Shown one piece after another: positions 16,210-24,825 of a DNA stretch of 64,000 nt. Made by a program: the position numbers and the translations under genes. The DNA is from Phytohabitans flavus (lineage in GTDB: Bacteria; Actinomycetota; Actinomycetes; Mycobacteriales; Micromonosporaceae). The stretch spans positions 2,650,001 through 2,714,000 of the forward strand of contig NZ_AP022870.1 of NCBI RefSeq assembly GCF_011764545.1, in the 5' to 3' direction. Position 1 is the first letter of the stretch, and every line of letters starts with the position of its first letter. The notes beneath the pieces were generated by a model that saw nothing but the letters and a program-made list of their open reading frames with translations, had not been told where the DNA came from and did no database searches.

Positions 16210-17712
16210 ATGGGACCAGGTCCGCTCAGCGCCCGGGTGGCAGCGCTCTGTGACGACGTCGGCCCGCGGGTGGGTCCGGCGGCCCAGACGCAGGTACTCG
16301 GCGTGCGCAGACGGCTTGACGAGCCCCTCCGGGTGGCCATCGCCGGACGTCTAAAAGCCGGAAAGTCGACACTTGTGAACGCCCTCATCGGCCGGCGTGT
16401 CGCGCCGACCGAGGTGGGAGAATGCACGCGAATCGTGACGCAGTTCCGGTACGGGACCGCGGACCGGGTCGACGTGATCCGGCGCGACGGCTCCCGCTCC
16501 AGCCTGCCGCTCGACGAGTCCGGCATGATTCCGCAGCGGCTCGGTGTGCCCCGCCACGACATCTCGTACGTGGACGTGACCCTCACCAGCGACCACCTGC
16601 GTGAGCTGACCGTCGTCGACACCCCGGGCCTCTCCTCCACCAACACGTCGGTGAGCGCGGGGGCACGTCGCTTCCTGTTCAACGAGGCACCCATCGACGA
16701 CGACATCGACGACGACTCGGTCGGCGCGATCTCCGGCGCCGAGGCCATCATCTACGTGTTCACGCAGTCGGTCCGCGACGACGACCTCCAGGCGCTGGAG
16801 GCGTTCCGGTCCATCTCGGCCCGGCTGGCCAGCAACCCGATCAACTCGCTCGGCCTGTTCAACAAGGTGGACAAGCTCGTCGGCGGCGTCGCCGACCCGT
16901 GGCCGGTCGCCGGGCCGCTCGCCGCCGACCAGACCAAGGTGCTGCGCCGGGTCGTCTCCGACGTCGTACCCGTGGTCGGGCTGCTCGCCGAGACCACCGA
17001 GGCCGGCCGGCTCACCGCCGCCGACTGCGAGGCGCTGCGCGTGCTGGCCCAGCTGCCGGAGACCGAGCGGCTGGTACTCATGGCCTCGGTCGACCTGTTC
17101 ACCTCCCGCGAGTGCAAGGTGCCCCGCGAGCAGCGGGAGCGGCTGCTGCGGCTGCTCGACCTGTACGGCATCGGGTTCGCCATGGCCCAGCTCGCCGCCC
17201 GCCCCCAGCTGGCCAGCGGCGACCTGGTCCGGATGCTGTTCCAGGCGTCCGGCTTCCCGCGGCTGCGGCACACCCTCGACCAGGCGTTCCGGTGGCGCAC
17301 CGACGCCATCAAGGCCGGGTGGGCACTGTCCAGCCTGGAGAAGGTCGCCAGCCACACCGAGCGCCCCAACGACCGCGAGCTGCTGCGCGACGCGATCGAA
17401 CGGGTGCTCCAGCAGCCCGACTACCACCGCCTGCGGCTGCTCGAGGTCGCCCAGCTGGTCTCCACCGGGTCGGTCGAGCTGCCTGAGACGATGGAGCAGG
17501 AGCTGACCCGCCTCGCGCTCTCCAACGATCCACAGTGGATCCTCAACCTGCCGACCGCCGGCACCGAGCAGCTGGTCAAGGCCGCTCTCGACGCGGCCAC
17601 CCGGTGGCGGGTGTACGCGGTCGCCGGGGCCAGCCCGTCCCAGTCGCGGGTCGCCCTCGTCGCGCACCGCGGCTTCTACCTGCTCAGCCAGAAGGTCCGG
17701 GGTACGGCATGA
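16210..17712 (+). CDS. Dynamin-family GTPase, IniC-like
   Basis: 500 aa bacterial dynamin-like protein. The G domain has P-loop GRLKAGKSTLVNAL (residue 47 on), switch threonine region APTEVGECTRIV, G3 VVDTPGLSS (residue 137 on), and G4 NKVDKL. The rest is helical and lacks a strong membrane anchor, which matches the shorter partner (IniC, about 490 aa) of the mycobacterial isoniazid-induced pair. Its last base pairs overlap the next dynamin start (ATGA), indicating paired synthesis. Bacterial dynamins of this type remodel or repair membrane under envelope stress. The role here is inferred from family and pairing. Confidence 0.88.
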   Translation: MGPGPLSARVAALCDDVGPRVGPAAQTQVLGVRRRLDEPLRVAIAGRLKAGKSTLVNALIGRRVAPTEVGECTRIVTQFRYGTADRVDVIRRDGSRSSLPLDESGMIPQRLGVPRHDISYVDVTLTSDHLRELTVVDTPGLSSTNTSVSAGARRFLFNEAPIDDDIDDDSVGAISGAEAIIYVFTQSVRDDDLQALEAFRSISARLASNPINSLGLFNKVDKLVGGVADPWPVAGPLAADQTKVLRRVVSDVVPVVGLLAETTEAGRLTAADCEALRVLAQLPETERLVLMASVDLFTSRECKVPREQRERLLRLLDLYGIGFAMAQLAARPQLASGDLVRMLFQASGFPRLRHTLDQAFRWRTDAIKAGWALSSLEKVASHTERPNDRELLRDAIERVLQQPDYHRLRLLEVAQLVSTGSVELPETMEQELTRLALSNDPQWILNLPTAGTEQLVKAALDAATRWRVYAVAGASPSQSRVALVAHRGFYLLSQKVRGTA

Positions 17713-19580
17713 GCTCACCGAGTCCGAATCCGAGTCCCAAGCCCGAGGCGCTCCAGAAGCTGCTCACCGGCGCGGTCGACACCTCGTTGGCGTTCCTGCG
17801 CAAGACCGACCCGGACGCGGCCGCCGACCTCGACGCGGTCCGCCGCCGCGACGTCGCCCGCCCCGCCATCGTGGTCGTCGGCGAGACCAAGCGCGGCAAG
17901 AGCTCGCTGGTCAACGCCCTCATCGGGGTACCCGGACTGTCCCCGGTGGACGCGGCCGTGGCCACCGCCGCGTACCTGGAGTTCACCCACGGCGCCCAGC
18001 ACGGCGCGCGGGCCTGGCTGCCCGGCCGCGAGGACCCGGTCCCGTTCGACCAGGCCGACCTGCGCGACTGGGCGACACCGTTCGGGCGGCTGCCCGAGGG
18101 TGGCCGGCCGCCGCGGCGGGTCGAGGTGACCCACTCGGCGCCGCTGCTCCAGTACCTGTCCCTCGTGGACACCCCCGGCACCGGTGGCCTCGACCCCGCC
18201 CACGTGGAGGTGGCGCTGGACGCGGTGGAGAAGGCGACCGCGCTGCTGTTCGTGGTCGACGCGGCCGCCCCGTTCGCCAAGCCGGAGCTGGAGTTCCTCA
18301 TCGAGGCCAGCAAGCGGGTCAACTTCGTGGTGTTCGCGCTGACCAAGACCGACGCGTACCCCGGCTGGCGCACCATCTGGGAGGACGACCGCGCCCAGCT
18401 TCAGGCGCACGCCCCGCGGTTCGGCTCCGCACCCTGGTACCCGGTCTCCGCCCGCCTCGCCGAGCTGGCCATGACGCTGCCCCGCGAGACCGCGCCGGAG
18501 CTCATCAAGGAGTCCCGGATCGCCGAGCTTCAGCACGCGCTCATCGAGCTGGCCGGCAAGGGCCACCTGCTGTCCCAGGCCAACGTGCTGCGCGCGGTAC
18601 GCAGCGAGTACATCCGCCTCGACCTCCAGGTCGGCGACAAGATAAAGGCGACCGACCCGGACCCGCAGGACATGGCCAAGGCCAAGGCCGACCGGACCGC
18701 GCTGGCCGCCCGCAAGCGCACCGAGTCGCGGCAGTGGAGCCTCGCCCTCAACACCGAGACGCAGCGGGCCCGGGTGGAGGCCACCGGACGGCTGCGCAAC
18801 TACGTGACCTCGCTCCAGGAGGAGTACCTCAACAAGATCGAGAAGGCGAAGGGCGACGACATCAAGCAGCTGCCGCAGGAGGTCGACCGCGCGCTGCACG
18901 CCCTGTCCGTACGCCTCTCGCACGACCTGGAGTTCCGCTTCCGCAAGGTCGCCGAACGCACCCTCACCCAGGTGTTCGGGCCGCACGAGCTCCAGTTCGT
19001 GCTCCGCCGCCTCAACGCCACCCTCCGCCACGCCCTGGCCACCAAGCCCCGCCGCGAGGGCGGCGGCGGCGACAACGTGATGATCGCGATGTCCGCGGGT
19101 GGCATGGCCTTCATGGCCGGCCGCGGCGCGATCGCGGGCGCCTCCGCGCTGGGCGCCGGCGCCATCATCGGCGGCGGGCTGCTCATCCCGGTCGCCGGCC
19201 TCGGCCTGGGCCTGGCCGCGGGCGCGTTCATCCTGTACCGGCGGCGCGTGCAGAACGACCGCCAGCAGGCCCGCATCTGGCTCCGCGAGGTGCTCGGCGA
19301 GGCCCGCGCCGCCCTCTCCGACGAGATCATGCACCGGTTCACCGACTTGCAGTACGCGCTGACACTGGCACTCGATGACGCGATCGAGCGGCGCCTCCAG
19401 CAGCTCGACGCGCACATCGCCGAGATCGACAAGGCGCTGGCCGAAGACAAGGCCAGCCGCGCCCGCCGCAAGGCGGCACTGCAAACCGAACGCGACGGGC
19501 TCCGCGCCCGGGTCAAGCAGGTCGACGAGGTACTGGCGAGGGCGCGATCCCTCGCCCCGGCACGGCCCACGGAGGAGTAG
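17709..19580 (+). CDS. Dynamin-family GTPase with hydrophobic paddle, IniA-like
   Basis: 623 aa. P-loop VVGETKRGKSSLVNALIG (around residue 58), G3 LVDTPGTGG (around residue 155), G4 ALTKTDAYPG (around residue 210). A strongly hydrophobic glycine-rich segment around residues 460-510 (IAMSAGGMAFMAGRG to GLGLAAGAFILYRRR) is the expected membrane-inserting part, flanked by long helices. The length matches the larger partner (IniA, about 640 aa). Coupled by a 4-bp overlap to the preceding GTPase. The C-terminus is a charged coiled coil (KALAEDKASRARRKAALQTE). Followed by an intergenic repeat and a hyperacidic gene. Confidence 0.88.
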   Translation: MSSPSPNPSPKPEALQKLLTGAVDTSLAFLRKTDPDAAADLDAVRRRDVARPAIVVVGETKRGKSSLVNALIGVPGLSPVDAAVATAAYLEFTHGAQHGARAWLPGREDPVPFDQADLRDWATPFGRLPEGGRPPRRVEVTHSAPLLQYLSLVDTPGTGGLDPAHVEVALDAVEKATALLFVVDAAAPFAKPELEFLIEASKRVNFVVFALTKTDAYPGWRTIWEDDRAQLQAHAPRFGSAPWYPVSARLAELAMTLPRETAPELIKESRIAELQHALIELAGKGHLLSQANVLRAVRSEYIRLDLQVGDKIKATDPDPQDMAKAKADRTALAARKRTESRQWSLALNTETQRARVEATGRLRNYVTSLQEEYLNKIEKAKGDDIKQLPQEVDRALHALSVRLSHDLEFRFRKVAERTLTQVFGPHELQFVLRRLNATLRHALATKPRREGGGGDNVMIAMSAGGMAFMAGRGAIAGASALGAGAIIGGGLLIPVAGLGLGLAAGAFILYRRRVQNDRQQARIWLREVLGEARAALSDEIMHRFTDLQYALTLALDDAIERRLQQLDAHIAEIDKALAEDKASRARRKAALQTERDGLRARVKQVDEVLARARSLAPARPTEE

Positions 19581-19584
19581 CACC

Positions 19585-19671
19585 ATGAGCGAGCGGAGCG
19601 AGCGAATCATTGGGCAGAGTGCGGCGGGAGCCTCATGCCCGCCCGCAGCGAAGCGAGGACGGGCATGAGCG
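19585..19671. repeat. MSERSER-type intergenic repeat with inverted arms
   Basis: An ATGAGCGAGCGGAGCGAGCG block (19585 on) is followed by a perfect 9-bp inverted repeat, TCATGCCCG (19633-19641) and CGGGCATGA (19660-19668), around a GCAGCGAAGCGAGGA core. In my recollection such MSERSER and MPARSEA-encoding blocks recur between genes of Micromonosporaceae. Only one copy is seen here. The right arm supplies the ATG of the next gene. Confidence 0.7.
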
Positions 19672-20366
19672 ACCATGGCTGGGGCGGCGAGTGGCCGGAC
19701 GACCTCGACCCCGACAGCGGCGGCGACCTGGGCCCGGACGCCCCGGACCTCGGCTCGGACCTGAGCTCGGGCTTCGGTCCGGACTTCGGGGAGGCCGAGA
19801 CCGCGGACCTGAGCCACCTGGACCCGCTGTCCGACGGCCCGGACGACCCGTCCGGCGACTTCCCGGACCTGCCCGACTCCACATCGGACGCGCCGCTGGA
19901 CCCGGCCGGGGACTCCACGATGGACATGTCGGGCTTCGACGCCGCCGACGGCTCCCTGGACGCGGGCGACGGTTCCTTGGACGCGAGCGACGGTTCCTTG
20001 GACGCCGCTGACGGCGACGCGGGCGGCGACCTGACGCCGGACGGGGCGGCCGAGCTGACGACCGTCGGCGCCGACCCGGACCTCGACGGGCACACCGACA
20101 CGTTCGCCGAGCAGGCGTTCCCGGAGCCGCTGGACCTGGACGCCCCAGAGCCGGTCGACGGCTTCCCGTGGACCGACCCGACGACGCTGGGCGCCGCCCC
20201 GTTGCCCGACCCCGAGGCCGGCTTCCAGGGCGCTCCGGAGGCGAACGAGCTGGCCGCCTACGCCGGCGAGGACGTCCCGGCCGGCGCGGACCCGTGGACG
20301 GCGCTGTCCGCCTCCGAGGACCCCGCGACAAGCTCCCTGGCCCGCTGGTGGTCCCCCGACGCCTGA
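19665..20366 (+). CDS. Hyperacidic repeat protein of unknown function
   Basis: 233 aa, extremely Asp/Gly/Pro-rich, with no lysine or cysteine and one arginine near the C-terminus (SSLARWWSPDA). Around residues 95-120 there are three DGSLDA repeats encoded by 18-bp tandem units. There is no signal peptide, membrane segment or catalytic motif, and it is likely intrinsically disordered. The ATG at 19665 is used because CGAGGA lies at Shine-Dalgarno distance; an in-frame extension to 19635 only translates the upstream repeat. It follows the dynamin pair on the same strand. In mycobacteria the ini operon also contains a low-complexity partner (IniB), so an analogous accessory role is possible but unproven. 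Confidence 0.65.
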   Translation: MSDHGWGGEWPDDLDPDSGGDLGPDAPDLGSDLSSGFGPDFGEAETADLSHLDPLSDGPDDPSGDFPDLPDSTSDAPLDPAGDSTMDMSGFDAADGSLDAGDGSLDASDGSLDAADGDAGGDLTPDGAAELTTVGADPDLDGHTDTFAEQAFPEPLDLDAPEPVDGFPWTDPTTLGAAPLPDPEAGFQGAPEANELAAYAGEDVPAGADPWTALSASEDPATSSLARWWSPDA

Positions 20367-20402
20367 GGCCAGGCCAGCGGGCTGGATCCGACCTTCGGGC
20401 AG

Positions 20403-20804
20403 CTATTCCCCGATCGGAATGACCAGCCCACCCTCGTCGAGGCCGGCGTACAGGCCGGTCTGGCGGGTCAGCACGCCACAGTTGTGGTCGATGGCCGCCA
20501 GGACCGCTGATGCCGCGTCGATCCGTCCGACGATGTCGTAGGTGGCCGCGAGGGCCAGCCAGTCAGCGGGCTGGTCGGCCAGCAGCGCCGTAGCGCGGTG
20601 GTTGACGAGCAGATCGAGCCGGTCGGTGTCGGCGACCGCATGGTGCGCCTCGACCAAGCAGACCACGGGCAGCGCGGCCACGGCGCCTTCGTCGGCGACC
20701 TCGGCCAGCAGCTCACCGACGTGGATCGACTGGCGGGTGAATTCGATGATCGCGGACGCGTCGAGGACGACCCGGGTCGGCCGGCCGTCGTGCTCGTCGC
20801 TCAC
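20403..20804 (-). CDS. PIN-domain toxin (VapC-type ribonuclease)
   Basis: 133 aa, GTG start overlapping the antitoxin stop (GTGA). Acidic PIN active-site residues are visible: first Asp in VVLDASAIIEF, Glu in VCLVEAHHAV, third acidic residue in GRIDAASAVLAA, then a Cys/Thr-containing fourth strand HNCGVLTRQ. Mg-dependent endoribonuclease toxin of the VapBC class, with the substrate RNA unknown. It is the downstream gene of a two-gene TA operon. Confidence 0.85.
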   Translation of the reverse strand: MSDEHDGRPTRVVLDASAIIEFTRQSIHVGELLAEVADEGAVAALPVVCLVEAHHAVADTDRLDLLVNHRATALLADQPADWLALAATYDIVGRIDAASAVLAAIDHNCGVLTRQTGLYAGLDEGGLVIPIGE

Positions 20805-20986
20805 GCGGCCGGAGGCAGGCCGAGCCGCTCACGCAGGGCGGCCAACCGCTCCGGGGTCCGCTTCGCGTCGGCGGCGGCCAGCTTGGCCCGCGCGCGGGCC
20901 TTTCCTTCCTCGGTGACCGTAATTCCGGCAGCCGCCAGCATGGCGGCGATGTCCTCGCGGACATCCGGGCCGGGCTGCTGGGTCAT
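20801..20986 (-). CDS. Probable antitoxin of the PIN-domain toxin
   Basis: 61 aa, ATG at 20986, directly upstream of and overlapping the PIN gene by 4 bp. Sequence features: EDIAAMLAAAGITVTEEGKARARAKL followed by a basic/acidic C-terminal helix ERLAALRERLGLPPA. It lacks an obvious ribbon-helix-helix or AbrB fold, and similar short helical proteins accompany actinobacterial PIN toxins. The assignment rests on position, size and the operator repeats at its promoter. Confidence 0.7.
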   Translation of the reverse strand: MTQQPGPDVREDIAAMLAAAGITVTEEGKARARAKLAAADAKRTPERLAALRERLGLPPAA

Positions 20987-21021
20987 ACGTCGAGCATACG
21001 ACAACATAAGTCGAGGGTATG
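20984..21021. promoter_or_regulatory. Paired operator sites of the toxin-antitoxin promoter
   Basis: Two copies of CATA(C/A)GTCGAG start at 20984 and 21005, exactly 21 bp (two helical turns) apart. Each forms part of an imperfect CATA...TATG/TACG dyad. The first covers the antitoxin start codon. This is the pattern expected for cooperative autorepression by a TA complex. Confidence 0.65.
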
Positions 21022-21101
21022 GCAAAGACCCGTCCGCACGGTCACCCTGTGCAAGCGGCATCGCGGCGTCTGCACGATATCGGCCATATCCATGCCCGGG
21101 G

Positions 21102-22574
21102 TCAGGTGGCCAGGGCGACCAGGACGGCGATCGCGATCAGGACCATCGCGCCCAGCGCCACCGTCCACACCAGAGCGGGCTCCTCGTACCAGGCGCGGCG
21201 CGGGCTGACCACCGGCGGGCGGGGCGGGGCGACGGGCGCGGGCCGCGGCGGTACGTGCTGCTGGGGTGGGCGTGCCACCGTGCGGGGTGGGGAGACCGGT
21301 GTGGCGCTCACCGGTGGCGCCGACGGGCGGGCGATCACCGGGGGGCGGGGCGGCGCTACCGGCGGCCGGGAGACCGGGGCCACCGGCGGTCGGGCGACAG
21401 GTGGCGGGCCGGCGGGCATGACAGGCGGGCGGGCCGGCGGTGGGGCCGGCACCCGCGGTGGCGGGGCGACCGGGCGCGGCACCCCGGAGTGGACCGGGCC
21501 GGCCGCGCTCGCCGGGCCGCCGAAGAACAGGGCGCCCTCGGCCACCACCGTCTCCGGCTGCTCCAGGGTCGTCGGGGCGACGCCCAGCTCGGTGTGCAGC
21601 AGGTGCGCGGCCAGCGGGATCCGGCTGGAGCCGCCGACCAGGAAGATGCCGACCAGGTCGTGCGGGGCCAGGCGGGCGGCGGTGATGGTCTGGGCGAGGC
21701 AGTGGACGGTCTGCATCATGTACGGGCGGATCAGCCCGTCGAACTCGTCCCGCGTGATGTGCGCGGAGATGTCCAGCGCGGGCAGGTGCACGTCGGCGCT
21801 GGTGGTGCGGGACAGCATCTCCTTCGCGCCGCGTACGTCGTCGTAGAGCAGTGTCCGCTGCCGCCGCTGGCCCGGGTCGGCGGGGCTGACCAGGCTGTTC
21901 CACAGCGTGGTACGGGTCTCCGAGTAGCCGCGTCCCAGATGCTCGACGAGCGCCTGGTCGAAGTCGAGGCCGCCCAGGTCGGACAGGCCCGCCTCGGCCA
22001 GCACCTCGAACCCGGCCGGCGTACGCCGCACCACCGTCGCGTCGAAGGTGCCGCCGCCCAGGTCGTAGATGGCCAGCGCGCGGCCCACCGGCATCGCGCT
22101 GCCCAGCACGGCCGTGTAGTACGAGGCGGCCGCGACCGGCTCCACGACCAGGCGGGGGGTGGGCAGGCCGGCGGCGCGGACCGACTCGACGAGCACGGCG
22201 CGGCGGCGTTCACCCCAGCGTGCCGGGTGGGTGGCCCGCACCTCCTCGACCGCGCCGCCGAGGTGGCGGGCGGCCTCGCCGGCGATGCGGCCGAGCACGG
22301 CGGCGATCACCCGCGGTACCGGCAGCTCCTGCTCGGCGAGCAGCACCACGCCGTCGTCGATGCGGCGCTTGGGGTTGGGCTCGAAGCGGGCCGGGTCGAG
22401 CCGCGCGGTGCGCTCGGCGTCGCGGCCCACCAGCAGCTTGCCGTCCGGGTTGAGGTAGACGGCGGACGGCAGCAGCGGCGAACCGTCGAACAGCAACGGC
22501 CGCGCCCGCCCGTCCGCGCCCCGGACCATGGCGACCGTGTTCGACGTGCCGAAGTCGATGCCGAGCACCCGCAT
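21102..22574 (-). CDS. Hsp70-like ATPase with proline-rich linker and C-terminal membrane anchor
   Basis: 490 aa from the ATG at 22574. The N-terminal actin-fold ATPase domain (1-335) has phosphate-1 GIDFGTSNTVAMV, phosphate-2 IYDLGGGTFDATVV and adenosine motif LVGGSSRIPLAAHLL. It lacks the Hsp70 substrate-binding domain. A 120-residue linker is built from RPPVxP repeats and is followed by one C-terminal helix, LVWTVALGAMVLIAIAVLVAL. It shares blocks such as RFEPNPKRRIDDGVVLL with the larger Hsp70/propeller protein at 4.7 kb, so the two are paralogues. The location next to the dynamin/TA block may be meaningful, because Hsp70-like proteins and IniA/IniC-like dynamins are both associated with envelope stress. 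Confidence 0.85.
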   Translation of the reverse strand: MRVLGIDFGTSNTVAMVRGADGRARPLLFDGSPLLPSAVYLNPDGKLLVGRDAERTARLDPARFEPNPKRRIDDGVVLLAEQELPVPRVIAAVLGRIAGEAARHLGGAVEEVRATHPARWGERRRAVLVESVRAAGLPTPRLVVEPVAAASYYTAVLGSAMPVGRALAIYDLGGGTFDATVVRRTPAGFEVLAEAGLSDLGGLDFDQALVEHLGRGYSETRTTLWNSLVSPADPGQRRQRTLLYDDVRGAKEMLSRTTSADVHLPALDISAHITRDEFDGLIRPYMMQTVHCLAQTITAARLAPHDLVGIFLVGGSSRIPLAAHLLHTELGVAPTTLEQPETVVAEGALFFGGPASAAGPVHSGVPRPVAPPPRVPAPPPARPPVMPAGPPPVARPPVAPVSRPPVAPPRPPVIARPSAPPVSATPVSPPRTVARPPQQHVPPRPAPVAPPRPPVVSPRRAWYEEPALVWTVALGAMVLIAIAVLVALAT

Positions 22575-22671
22575 GGCCGTCACCCTACCGTCGCCATCTC
22601 GGTGCATACTGCACGCCGTGAGTCGGCCCGGCGCGGGCGGGCCAAAGCGGGGCGAGCAACCAGGAGACGCA

Positions 22672-23439
22672 GTGACCTACCTCGACCGTCCGGTCCCGCT
22701 GGCCTTCGCGCACCGAGGGGGCGCCGCGGAGGGTGACGAGAACACCGCGGAGGCGTTCGCGCGCGCCGTCGAGCTCGGTTACCGGTACGTGGAGACCGAT
22801 GTGCACGCCACCACCGACGGTGTGGTGGTGGTCTTCCACGACGAGACGCTGGACCGGGTCGCTGGGCGGCCGGGGCGGATCGACCAGCTGGCCTGGGCGG
22901 ACCTTTCGACCGTGCGGGTGGGCGGCGCGGCGGCGGTACCGCGGCTGGACGAGATCCTGGCGGCGTGGCCGCAGGTCCGGTTCAACATCGACGTGAAGGC
23001 GGACAGCGGCGTCGAGGCCACGGTCGACACGGTGAGCCGCGCGGGCGCCGGTGACCGGGTGTTGCTGGCCTCGTTCAGCGACTCGCGGCTGGCCCGGCTG
23101 CGTACCCTCGCCGGCCCTAAGGTGGCCACGTCGCTGGGGATGCGCGGGGTGGCCAGGCTGCGGGTGGCGTCGCTGACCGGGCAGCGGCTGGTGCTGCCGA
23201 CGTCGGTGGTGGCCGCGCAGGTGCCGGTGCGGTACGGGCGGCTGCCGGTGGTCGACCGGCGGTTCGTGCGGTACGTGCACAAGCTGGGACTCCAGGTGCA
23301 CGTGTGGACGATCGACGAACCCGCCGAGATGCACGACTTACTTGATCTTGGTGTTGATGGCATCATGACGGATCGCGTCGACGTGCTACGCGACGTCTAT
23401 GTCAGCCGCGGCGTCTGGCACGGCGAAGGGACCGAGTGA
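22672..23439 (+). CDS. Glycerophosphodiester phosphodiesterase
   Basis: 255 aa from the GTG at 22672 (AGGAG 5 nt upstream). TIM-barrel GDPD hydrolysing glycerophosphodiesters to glycerol 3-phosphate and an alcohol. Catalytic and metal residues are in AFAHRGGAAEGDENT, YVETDVHATTDG and VVFHDETLDRV, with NIDVKA and VHVWTID later in the barrel. No signal peptide, so probably cytoplasmic. Its stop overlaps the following transporter start (GTGA), suggesting the transporter handles a related metabolite. Confidence 0.93.
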   Translation: MTYLDRPVPLAFAHRGGAAEGDENTAEAFARAVELGYRYVETDVHATTDGVVVVFHDETLDRVAGRPGRIDQLAWADLSTVRVGGAAAVPRLDEILAAWPQVRFNIDVKADSGVEATVDTVSRAGAGDRVLLASFSDSRLARLRTLAGPKVATSLGMRGVARLRVASLTGQRLVLPTSVVAAQVPVRYGRLPVVDRRFVRYVHKLGLQVHVWTIDEPAEMHDLLDLGVDGIMTDRVDVLRDVYVSRGVWHGEGTE

Positions 23440-24818
23440 CAACCACCGACACCACCAGCGTCAGCAGCGCCCCCAGCGCCAACCGCCGCGAGCGCACCGG
23501 CTGGTACTTCTACGACTGGGCCAACTCCGCCTTCCAGACCACGGTCATCGCGGTCTTCCTCGGCCCCTTCCTCACCGCGGTCGCCGAGCAGGCGGCCGGC
23601 TGCCAGCTCGGCGCGGACAAGTGCGACGCCGACGTGTACCCGTTCGGCATCACGGTCGCGGCCGGCTCCTACTACCCGTACGTGGTGTCGCTGTCGGTAC
23701 TGCTCACCGTCTTCGTGCTCCCCGTGATGGGCGCGGTCGCCGACCGCTCGGCGCACAAGAAGCGGCTGCTGGCCGGCGCGGCGTTCATCGGCGCCGCCGC
23801 CACCTGCGGGTTCGCGTTCGTGACCGGCGAACGGTACCTGCTCGGCGGCCTGCTCTTCCTGATCGCGAACATCTCGTTCGGCGCCAGCATCGTCGTCTAC
23901 CACTCGTACCTGCCGCAGCTGTCCGGCCCCGACGAGCGCGACAACATCTCCAGCCGCGGGTGGGCGCTGGGCTACCTGGGCGGGTTCATCCTGCTCGCGC
24001 TCAACCTCGTCGCCGTGCAGCTGTTCAGCATCGAGGGCGACGACCAGCGCACCCTCGACATCGCCCGGTGGTCGATCGTGTCCGCCGGCGTGTGGTGGGC
24101 GCTGTTCACGCTCGTGCCCCTGCGGTGGATGCGCGAGTACCCGGCGCTGCACGTCAGCACCGGCGCCAACGTGGTCACCGACGGCTTCCGCCAGCTCGCC
24201 CGCACCGTGCGCGGCATGCGCGCGTACCCGCTCACGCTCTTCTTCCTGCTCGCCTTCCTGGTCTACAACGACGGCATCCAGACGGTGATCAACCTGGCCA
24301 GCCAGTTCGGCAGCGAGGAGCTGGGGCTGGAGACCGGCACGCTCATCATCACGATCCTGGTGGTGCAGCTGACCGCGTTCTTCGGCGCGCTCGGGCTCGG
24401 CCGCCTCGCCGGACGGATCGGCGCCCGCAAGACGATCCTGCTCAGCCTCGTGCTGTGGACCGCGGTCGTGGTCGCCGCGTACTGGCTGCCCGGCGAGGCC
24501 CCGATGCCGTTCATCGCCCTCGGCGCCGCGATCGGCATCGTGCTCGGCGGCAGCCAGGCGCTGAGCCGGTCGCTGTTCAGCCAGCTCATCCCGAAGGGCA
24601 AGGAAGGCGAGTACTACGGCTTCTACGAGATCAGCGACAAGGGCACCAGTTGGCTCGGCCCGCTCGCGTTCGGCCTGGTGTTCCAGCTGACCGACAGCTA
24701 CCGGGTCGGCATCGTGGCGCTCGTCGCGTTCTTCGTGGTCGGCTTCGTGCTGCTCATGCTCGTACCGCTGCGCCGCGCGATCCTCGCCGCCGGCAACCAG
24801 CCGCCGCACGTGCTATAG
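23436..24818 (+). CDS. UMF1/Atg22-like major facilitator transporter
   Basis: 460 aa with about 11-12 hydrophobic helices. The N-terminal signature [24 protein letters not shown] is diagnostic for the UMF1 (Atg22-like) branch of the MFS. Family members are thought to export small solutes such as amino acids; the substrate here is unknown. Translationally coupled to the upstream GDPD by a 4-bp overlap. Confidence 0.92.
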   Translation: MTTTDTTSVSSAPSANRRERTGWYFYDWANSAFQTTVIAVFLGPFLTAVAEQAAGCQLGADKCDADVYPFGITVAAGSYYPYVVSLSVLLTVFVLPVMGAVADRSAHKKRLLAGAAFIGAAATCGFAFVTGERYLLGGLLFLIANISFGASIVVYHSYLPQLSGPDERDNISSRGWALGYLGGFILLALNLVAVQLFSIEGDDQRTLDIARWSIVSAGVWWALFTLVPLRWMREYPALHVSTGANVVTDGFRQLARTVRGMRAYPLTLFFLLAFLVYNDGIQTVINLASQFGSEELGLETGTLIITILVVQLTAFFGALGLGRLAGRIGARKTILLSLVLWTAVVVAAYWLPGEAPMPFIALGAAIGIVLGGSQALSRSLFSQLIPKGKEGEYYGFYEISDKGTSWLGPLAFGLVFQLTDSYRVGIVALVAFFVVGFVLLMLVPLRRAILAAGNQPPHVL

Positions 24819-24825
24819 GTTCGGC

